A DNA stretch of 13,697 bases from an uncultured Archangium sp. (GTDB taxonomy: Bacteria; Myxococcota; Myxococcia; Myxococcales; Myxococcaceae). The notes beneath the pieces are model-generated. The model had not been told where the DNA came from. It searched no databases and worked only from the letters and a program-made list of their open reading frames with translations. Shown here in pieces: positions 6,968 to 12,531 of the stretch (position 1 is the first letter of the stretch; every line of letters starts with the position of its first letter). The stretch is taken from positions 1 to 13,697 of the forward strand of contig CAMLFP010000124.1 in the NCBI GenBank assembly GCA_946479335.1, read 5' to 3'. The position numbers and the translations under genes were made by a program.

Positions 6968-7593
6968 TTCTTCGCCGTGAGGTCGAGCACGATGGCCACG
7001 TTGTCGGCGATGAGGTCGTCGGCCTTGCCGGCGTAGACGATGCCGAAGTCTTTGCGGTTGATGGCGAAGTCGGCGTTCACCTTCACGGCCTCGCCGTCCA
7101 TCGCCAGCTTCGCGGGGAAGGTGATGCTCTTCGTCACGCCGTGCAGCGAGAGGTCGCCGGTGACGGCGTAGAGGTCGCCTTTGGCCGCGATGGCCGTCGA
7201 CACGAACGTCGCCTCGGGGAACTTCTCGGCGTCGAAGAAGTCGGCGCTCTGCAGGTGCCCGGTGAGCTTTTCGGAATCGGTGAAGACCGACTTCGTCTGC
7301 ACCGTGGCCTTCACGCGCGCCTTGGTGAAGTCGGCGCCGGGCAGCTCGAGCGTGCCCGAGAACACGTTGAAGCCGCCCTCGTGCTTGCCGGTGACCTTCG
7401 CGCCCACGAAGCCGAACTTCGAGCCGTCGTTGCTGAAGGTGTACCGCGTCGCGCCCTCGACCGGCTTCTCGACGGCGGCGGGCACGGCCTTGGGCTCCTC
7501 GACGACGGCCTTGGCCTTGTTCTTCGCCGGGTCGGGGCACGCGGTGAGCAGCAGAACGAGCGAGAGCGAGGCGAGCAGTGAGGTGCGGTTCAT
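6964..7593 (-). CDS. YceI-family lipoprotein
   Basis: This encodes 209 residues. MNRTSLLASLSLVLLLTAC is a lipoprotein signal with Cys19; an Ala/Lys/Glu/Pro-rich linker (about 20-48) follows. From about 50 the sequence is a YceI lipocalin-like beta-barrel: YTFSNDGSKFGFVGAKVTG, HEGGFNVFSGTLEL, LTGHLQSADFFDAEKFPEATF, GDLSLHGVTKSITFPAKL and FAINRKDFGI. YceI proteins bind amphiphilic or isoprenoid molecules in the periplasm; the ligand here is unknown. The ATG at 7591-7593 is chosen because it begins the signal peptide. It is the first gene of a coupled leftward operon and is divergent, across only 39 bp, from a PuuD-like cytochrome membrane protein. Confidence 0.9.
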   Translation of the reverse strand: MNRTSLLASLSLVLLLTACPDPAKNKAKAVVEEPKAVPAAVEKPVEGATRYTFSNDGSKFGFVGAKVTGKHEGGFNVFSGTLELPGADFTKARVKATVQTKSVFTDSEKLTGHLQSADFFDAEKFPEATFVSTAIAAKGDLYAVTGDLSLHGVTKSITFPAKLAMDGEAVKVNADFAINRKDFGIVYAGKADDLIADNVAIVLDLTAKK

Positions 7594-7632
7594 GGGCCGC
7601 GCCTTAGCAACTCCCGGGTACAGTCGCGCGCC
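7594..7632. promoter_or_regulatory. short divergent promoter region
   Basis: Only 39 bp lie between the ATG of the YceI-like gene and the GTG of the PuuD-like gene, so their promoters must overlap each other or extend into the coding regions. Such tight divergence suggests shared control. No box motifs are assignable by eye. Confidence 0.4.
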
Positions 7633-8856
7633 GTGAGTGTTCATGAGTTCCTCGACCTGGTGGTGCGTTGGGTGCACCTCATCGCCGGCATCATGTGGAT
7701 CGGCAATTCGATGCTCTTCAACTGGCTCGACCGCAACCTGGAGAAGTCGCCAGAGCGCGCCGCCGAGCCCGGGTACGAAGGCAAGATGTGGATGGTCCAC
7801 TCCGGGGGCTTCTACGAGGTCGAGAAGAAGCAGCTCGCGCCCGGTCAGCTGCCGGCCCGCCTGCACTGGTTCAAGTGGCAGAACTTCACCACCTGGGCCT
7901 CGGGCATCTCGCTGCTCATCGTCGTCTATTACATGAACGGCGGCGCCTTCCTCATCGACCCCTCGGTGAAGGCGATGGGGTTGGGGCAGGCCATCAGCCT
8001 CTCCGCGGGGTCGCTCATCGCGGCGTGGCTCGTTTACGACGTGTCGTGGCGCGTGCTGGGCCCGAAGCTGCCGGCGGTCGCGGGGCTGCTCTCGCTCGCG
8101 GCGCTGCTGGAGCTCTCGTATTTCTACACCACGGTCTTCTCCGGCCGCGCGGCGTACCTCCACGTGGGCGTGCTGCTGGGCACGGTGATGACCGGCAACG
8201 TGTGGATGGTCATCGTCCCCTCGCAGCGCAAGCTGGTGGCGGCCACCGAGTCAGGTCAGGAGCAGGACTTCGCGCTCAACAAGAAGGCCAAGCAGCGCAG
8301 CATCCACAACAACTACATGACCTTCCCGTTGCTCTTCATCATGTTGAGCAACCACTTCCCCAGCACGTACGGGCACAAGCTCAACTGGCTCATCCTCTAC
8401 GTGTTGATGTTCGCGGGCGCGGGCATCCGCCACTTCATGAACATCCGCTTCGGCAAGAAGCCCGTGGAGTGGCTGGTGCCGCTGGCCGGCATCGCGGCGG
8501 TCGCCGTCGTCGCGCTGTTCCTGCTCACCGCGCGCGCAGAAGTTGCGCCGCCTCCGCCGCCGGAGAACGGCGCCGCCGAGCCGAAGGTCGAGAAGGTCAC
8601 GTTCGCGCAGGTGCAGGCCATCATCTCCGCGCGGTGCCACACCTGCCACGCGGCGAAGACCACGGAGCCCATGTTCCCCGTGGCGCCCAACAACGTGATG
8701 TTCGACACGCCCGCGCAGATCCAGGCGCTGGCGCCGCGCATCAAGGAGCGCGTCTTCGTCAATAGCACCATGCCCTTCATCAACAAGACCGGCATGGCCG
8801 ACGAGGAGCGCGCGCTGCTGGGCCGCTGGGTCGACGAGGGCGCGCACCTCGACTGA
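7633..8856 (+). CDS. PuuD-type urate oxidase/hydroxylase-like membrane protein with C-terminal cytochrome c domain
   Basis: This encodes 407 residues. About eight membrane helices (near 8-26, 86-102, 119-137, 147-165, 173-195, 226-241, 250-265 and 279-299) make up the urate oxidase N-terminal (DUF989) domain, with RWVHLIAGIMWIGNS at the start. A Pro-rich linker (305-311) leads to a cytochrome c domain with heme motif CHTCH (Cys335, Cys338, His339) and a methionine ligand segment TMPFINKTGM (Met380). This two-part architecture is that of PuuD, a membrane urate oxidase that passes electrons to cytochrome c. No other purine catabolism gene is visible here, so the substrate assignment rests on family resemblance only. 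The GTG at 7633 starts just before the first helix. It is divergent from the YceI-like operon and upstream of the ECF sigma operon. Confidence 0.87.
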   Translation: MSVHEFLDLVVRWVHLIAGIMWIGNSMLFNWLDRNLEKSPERAAEPGYEGKMWMVHSGGFYEVEKKQLAPGQLPARLHWFKWQNFTTWASGISLLIVVYYMNGGAFLIDPSVKAMGLGQAISLSAGSLIAAWLVYDVSWRVLGPKLPAVAGLLSLAALLELSYFYTTVFSGRAAYLHVGVLLGTVMTGNVWMVIVPSQRKLVAATESGQEQDFALNKKAKQRSIHNNYMTFPLLFIMLSNHFPSTYGHKLNWLILYVLMFAGAGIRHFMNIRFGKKPVEWLVPLAGIAAVAVVALFLLTARAEVAPPPPPENGAAEPKVEKVTFAQVQAIISARCHTCHAAKTTEPMFPVAPNNVMFDTPAQIQALAPRIKERVFVNSTMPFINKTGMADEERALLGRWVDEGAHLD

Positions 8857-8864
8857 CCTCCGCG

Positions 8865-8898
8865 CGTGTGGCCGATTTGATGCAGGTGGGGTCACACG
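8865..8898 (+). promoter_or_regulatory. inverted repeat/hairpin enclosing the ribosome binding site of the sigma factor gene
   Basis: CGTGTGGCC (8865-8873) can pair with GGTCACACG (8890-8898), giving a 9-bp stem with a single G-U wobble around a 16-base loop. The repeat ends exactly at the base before the sigma factor ATG (8899). The purine-rich AGGTGGGG (8884-8891), the likely Shine-Dalgarno, lies in the loop and first stem base. It could be an operator for the sigma operon promoter, a translational on/off hairpin, or a weak terminator for the upstream gene; it lacks a T run. Confidence 0.45.
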
Positions 8899-9477
8899 AT
8901 GGCGATGAGTGAGCTGGCGCGTCAGCTGCAGGCATCTCGGGAAGGCGACGAGGCTTCGACGCGCGCCCTCTTCGAGCGCTACCGCCCGCGGGTGCTGCGC
9001 TTGCTCGACAGCATGGGCAGCCTCGACGCCGACGAGCAGGAAGACGTCGCGCAAGACACCTTCGCCCGCGCCTTCCGTTCACTGGGGAGCCTCACCGACC
9101 CCTCGCGCTTCGAGGCCTGGCTGTACGCCATCGCGCGCAACCGGGCGCGCACCGCGCTGGAGCGCCGGCAGAACCGGGAGCGCACCCGCGAGCAGCTCCG
9201 CGAAGAGACCGACCTCACCGTAGAGCCGGTGCCCGCGTCGCTGCAGGTGGAGGTCGAAGCGGCGATGGTGCGCGAGCTCATCGAGGCGCTGCCGCCCGGC
9301 CCCGAGCGCGAGACGGTGTACCTCTTCTACGTCGAAGGCTCCCTCAGCACGCGGGAGATCGCCGAGCGCCTCGGCGTCGGCAAGAGCGCCGTCACCATGC
9401 GCCTCGAGCGCTTCCGCGCGCGCGTGAAGCGCGACGTCGTACTGCGAACCCTCAAGCTGCGAGGAGCCCTGCCATGA
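8899..9477 (+). CDS. ECF-type RNA polymerase sigma factor (sigma-70 family)
   Basis: This encodes 192 residues. Sigma region 2 spans about 22-88, with LFERYRPRVLRLL, DEQEDVAQDTFARAFRSL and FEAWLYAIARNRARTALERR. Sigma region 4 spans about 124-176, with LPPGPERETVYLFYVEG and the helix-turn-helix STREIAERLGVGKSAVTMRL. No region 3 is present, which is typical of ECF factors. It would direct RNA polymerase to a small envelope-response regulon, probably including its own operon. The stop overlaps the ATG of the next gene (ATGA), as expected for a cognate anti-sigma factor. The start at 8899 is preceded by AGGTGGGG; an in-frame ATG at 8905 is possible. Confidence 0.93.
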   Translation: MAMSELARQLQASREGDEASTRALFERYRPRVLRLLDSMGSLDADEQEDVAQDTFARAFRSLGSLTDPSRFEAWLYAIARNRARTALERRQNRERTREQLREETDLTVEPVPASLQVEVEAAMVRELIEALPPGPERETVYLFYVEGSLSTREIAERLGVGKSAVTMRLERFRARVKRDVVLRTLKLRGALP

Positions 9478-10190
9478 CCCACCTCACTCCAGAGACGCTG
9501 CAGGCCGTGCTGGCGGGAACCGAGGGAGACGCCGCGTTGCTGGCGCACCTCGAGGCGGGCTGCGACGCCTGCGACGCCGTGATGGAACACTCCGCGCCGC
9601 TCGACGCCGCCGTCGACGTCGCGCTGCTGCGCCTCGCCCCGCCCCGCATCGGCGCGGCACGACCGACCCCGCAGCCCGCGCCGCCGCTGCCACGTCGCCC
9701 CCGCCTCCCCCGGGTGGCGATGCTGGCGGCGGCCGCCGCGGCGCTGACGGTGGGCGGGCTGTGGTGGCAGCGGCCCGCCGACACCGACGGCCTCAAGGGC
9801 GCGCCGTTGCCGCCGGCCATCGACCTCTCGGCCGCGGTGCGCGCGCGCGATGGCTCCTTCAGGCCCCTCGGCGCGGGCGACCTCGTCTCGGCGCGTGACA
9901 CCCTCGTCTTCCGCGCGCAGACCTCGCTCGCGGCGGAAGGCCTCCTGTTGCTCCAGCGCGGCAGCGCGCGCCCCGAGGTGCTGGGCGCGGTGCACCTCGC
10001 CGGCGGGCCGCAGCTGGTGCAGGGCGACGACGGGCTGCTGGGCGTCTCGCTCGAAGGCGAACAGGGCGACGTCACCCTGTGGCTGGTGGCGGGGCCGAAG
10101 GCGCCCTCCCCATCGGAGGCGGTGGCCGCCATCGCCTTCCCTGCCCCGGCGTTGACCCGGGTGCCCGTGCGGGTGCGCGTGCAACCGTGA
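9474..10190 (+). CDS. membrane anti-sigma factor-like protein
   Basis: This encodes 238 residues. The short cytoplasmic N-terminus has His25, Cys30 and Cys33 in HLEAGCDAC, close to the H-x3-C-x2-C zinc-binding anti-sigma (ZAS) signature but with one extra spacer residue. A Pro-rich stretch (56-80) leads to one membrane helix at about 81-98. The remaining 140 residues would be periplasmic and look beta-rich (for example GEQGDVTLWLVAGPK near the C-terminus). Position and ATGA overlap with the sigma gene strongly suggest that it holds the sigma factor inactive at the membrane until an envelope signal arrives. No family name for the periplasmic part is recognised. The caspase-like gene follows about 44 bp later. 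Confidence 0.8.
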   Translation: MTHLTPETLQAVLAGTEGDAALLAHLEAGCDACDAVMEHSAPLDAAVDVALLRLAPPRIGAARPTPQPAPPLPRRPRLPRVAMLAAAAAALTVGGLWWQRPADTDGLKGAPLPPAIDLSAAVRARDGSFRPLGAGDLVSARDTLVFRAQTSLAAEGLLLLQRGSARPEVLGAVHLAGGPQLVQGDDGLLGVSLEGEQGDVTLWLVAGPKAPSPSEAVAAIAFPAPALTRVPVRVRVQP

Positions 10191-10233
10191 CTGCGGTACG
10201 GTGCCCGAGGCCGAGCCGTCTGCGAGTGCGCGC

Positions 10234-11871
10234 GTGAAGAGAACAGTCCTCATCTTCGGTGCGTGGCTCGCCCTGACCGGGTGCGCCCACAGCGACGGCG
10301 CCAAGGGCGGCCTCGTGTCAGTGCGCGCCGACGGAGCGGCCATCGACCAGGCCTTCACCGGGCGCCGCTTCGCGCTGCTGGTGGGCATCGACCAGGCCGG
10401 CGACGAGCGCTGGCGCACGCTGCGCTTCGCCGCGAAAGACGCGCGCGACTTCGCCGACGCGCTGGGCCCGCCCGGCCCCGGCGGCTTCGCTTCGGTGCGC
10501 GTCATCACCGACCCGCGCGACACCACGCGGGAGGCGCTCGAGAACGAGGTGCGCGGGCTGGCCTCGCTGGCCACCCGGCCCGAAGACACGCTGCTGGTCT
10601 ACGTCTCCGCGCACGGCACGTTGGACCACGACGCCCATGGAGACCTGAAGCGCTACCTCGTCACCTCCGACGCGGAGTTCCACCGCGTGAGCCAGACGGC
10701 GCTGGAGGTCGACCACCTGCTCTCGCTGCTGGGCCAGAGCGCGTCACGGCGGCGGGTGGTGGTGCTGGCGACGTGTCACTCCGGCGGCGGCAAGTCGATG
10801 TTGAGCGACGCGATGTCGGCGGAGCTGGCGTCGACCAAGGGCGCTGCGGTGCCGCCCCTGGAGCTGGCGAGCCGCGCCTCGCTGGTGTTCTCCGCGAGCG
10901 ACCGCGGTGAAGTCGCGCGCGAAGACGAGACGCTGCGCAACGACGTGTACACGCACTTCTTCATCGAGGCGCTGTCAGGCGCGGGCGACCGCAACGGCGA
11001 CGGCGCGGTGGCCGCCACCGAGGCGCACGACTACGCGCGCCGCAAGACGTGGGAGTTCTCGGGCGGCCGGCAGCGCCCCGCGGCTGAAATCGTCGAAGTG
11101 GGCGCCGACCCGGTGCTGCTGACGGGCACGCTGCGCGGCGCGGGCCGCCCGGAGCTCTTCTCGTACGCCGCGCGCCTCGACGGCTTCACGCTGCGGGTCG
11201 ACAACGCCGAGAAGGGGGAGCTCCCCGGCGGCGCGGCGGTGGCGCCCGGCGCGCACACCGTCGAGCTGACCAAGGGCGGCGAGGTGCTGCTGCGCGACGA
11301 GGTGACGGTGCGCGACGGCGACCGCATCGACCTCGACACGCTGACGCGCAAGCGCGAGCCCAACACCACCCTCTCTCTCCTCGGCGGCGGCCTCGGCTTC
11401 CTCGACACCGCGAGCCGGCAGCAGTTGTTGCCGGCGGTGGCGGCCGTCGGCGGCTCGGTGCGCGTCGACCGCGTGGGCTTCGATGCGCTGTCGCTGGGCG
11501 CCGACGTCAGCGGCTTCTCCGGGCGCGCGGGCCTGCAGCTGGGCGCCGCGCCCGTGCCCTACACGTGGACCAGCCTCGTCGTCGGCCTCGCGGCGCTGTT
11601 GAGGTGGGAGTACCGCTTCTTCTCCTTTTGGGGAGGTCTGCGTGTGGCCGGTTGGTGGTTGCAGCGGTCTTTCTCCCTGAGCGCCTACGACGGCGCGCAG
11701 AGCGCCTTCAGTGTGACACCAGGCGCGCAGGTGGGACTCGGGTTCAAGTTGGCCACGCACTGGGAGCTGTCGATGAACGCACAGCTGATGCTGACTGTCC
11801 TCTCCGTCGATGGCGTCACGCGCCCGCTGGGCTTCGCGGGCGGCTGGCTCGCCGTGGGGTACCGCCTGTGA
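10234..11871 (+). CDS. caspase-family (peptidase C14) lipoprotein with EF-hand-like loop and beta-rich C-terminus
   Basis: The GTG at 10234 gives 545 residues beginning with a clean lipoprotein signal, VKRTVLIFGAWLALTGC (Cys17). A GTG at 10201 would add 11 residues including acidic ones and is less likely. The caspase p20-like domain starts near 42 (RRFALLVGIDQAG). The catalytic dyad is visible as His127 in YVSAHGTLD and Cys181 in VLATCHSGGG. A canonical EF-hand-type loop DRNGDGAVAATE (252-263) follows, as in many bacterial caspase homologues. Residues about 305-375 look like a PEGA-like beta domain, and about 380-545 are rich in alternating hydrophobic strands, possibly a small barrel. It should act outside the cytoplasm, anchored in a membrane. 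Its stop overlaps the start of the next lipoprotein gene (GTGA). Placement behind an ECF/anti-sigma pair suggests stress-controlled expression. Confidence 0.88.
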   Translation: MKRTVLIFGAWLALTGCAHSDGAKGGLVSVRADGAAIDQAFTGRRFALLVGIDQAGDERWRTLRFAAKDARDFADALGPPGPGGFASVRVITDPRDTTREALENEVRGLASLATRPEDTLLVYVSAHGTLDHDAHGDLKRYLVTSDAEFHRVSQTALEVDHLLSLLGQSASRRRVVVLATCHSGGGKSMLSDAMSAELASTKGAAVPPLELASRASLVFSASDRGEVAREDETLRNDVYTHFFIEALSGAGDRNGDGAVAATEAHDYARRKTWEFSGGRQRPAAEIVEVGADPVLLTGTLRGAGRPELFSYAARLDGFTLRVDNAEKGELPGGAAVAPGAHTVELTKGGEVLLRDEVTVRDGDRIDLDTLTRKREPNTTLSLLGGGLGFLDTASRQQLLPAVAAVGGSVRVDRVGFDALSLGADVSGFSGRAGLQLGAAPVPYTWTSLVVGLAALLRWEYRFFSFWGGLRVAGWWLQRSFSLSAYDGAQSAFSVTPGAQVGLGFKLATHWELSMNAQLMLTVLSVDGVTRPLGFAGGWLAVGYRL

Positions 11872-12494
11872 AGCGCGCGCTCCTCTTCCTCTGTGCGTTG
11901 GCCGGCTGCGGCGGGCTGCAGAACGAGCCCTTCACGCGCGGCGCGCTGTCGGGCCGCCTGGTGAACGCCGACGCGCAGGCGCTGGTGAGCGTCATCGGGC
12001 ACGCCGAGCTCTCCACGCACCCCGACGCCGATGGCTTCTTCCACCTCGAGGACGTCCCCGCGGGCGACGTCGAGCTGTTCCTGGTGATGAACGGCACGCA
12101 CGCGCAGCGCAAGCAGGTCACCGTCAACGGCGGCGAGGTGCTGCAGCTGGGCAGCCTCGAGGGCGGCGCGGCGGCGTTCCTCACCGTCGAGTACGAAGGC
12201 CCGGAGTTCCTCCACCTCTACGAGGTGAGCATCGAACTCACCGGCACGCCCCTGCCCGTCGCGCGCACCCAGGAGGGCCTGCGCTGGGTGGTGCCCGCCG
12301 GGTGCTACCTCGTGCACGGCGAGGCGCGTGGCCTGCGCCCCGTCGAGGCGTCGCTGTGCGTGGTGGAAGGTGAAGACAAGTTCGTGGAACTCCACCCGTT
12401 GCCGCCCGACGGTACCGACGGCAACGAGGGCTGCGTGGTGGGCGACTGCGACTTCGGCGCCACGTGCCAGAGCAACGGGCAGTGCGCGCTGTAG
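11868..12494 (+). CDS. lipoprotein with carboxypeptidase-regulatory-like domain, coupled to the caspase gene
   Basis: This encodes 208 residues. VKRALLFLCALAGC is a lipoprotein signal (Cys14). Residues about 28-90 fit a carboxypeptidase-regulatory-like (transthyretin-type) beta domain, with GRLVNADAQALVSV and the DGFFHLEDVPAGDVELFLV hairpin. A second beta-rich region (about 100-170) follows. The tail has six cysteines, four of them in CVVGDCDFGATCQSNGQC, resembling the disulfide motifs of the Cys-rich lipoprotein elsewhere in the window. No catalytic residues are seen. The GTG start overlaps the caspase TGA (GTGA), so the two are probably made in fixed ratio and may work together. It is followed by a terminator-like hairpin. 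Confidence 0.82.
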   Translation: MKRALLFLCALAGCGGLQNEPFTRGALSGRLVNADAQALVSVIGHAELSTHPDADGFFHLEDVPAGDVELFLVMNGTHAQRKQVTVNGGEVLQLGSLEGGAAAFLTVEYEGPEFLHLYEVSIELTGTPLPVARTQEGLRWVVPAGCYLVHGEARGLRPVEASLCVVEGEDKFVELHPLPPDGTDGNEGCVVGDCDFGATCQSNGQCAL

Positions 12495-12503
12495 CGCGTG
12501 GCC

Positions 12504-12528
12504 GAAGGACCCGCGCCGAGGTCCTTTC
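12504..12528 (+). terminator. short hairpin between the sigma/caspase operon and the cytochrome gene
   Basis: AAGGACC (12505-12511) and GGTCCTT (12520-12526) form a perfect 7-bp stem (8 with an outer G-U) around an 8-base loop, followed by only three or four pyrimidines. It sits 10 bp after the lipoprotein stop and 5 bp before the next ATG. It may be a weak terminator, or a leader hairpin that limits translation of the cytochrome gene. Confidence 0.45.
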
Positions 12529-12531
12529 CGC

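Noticed and set aside
7633..10190. Possible operon joining the PuuD-like gene with the ECF sigma genes
   Set aside because: Same strand and a short gap, but the hairpin and lack of functional link leave this undecided, so I did not call a single operon.
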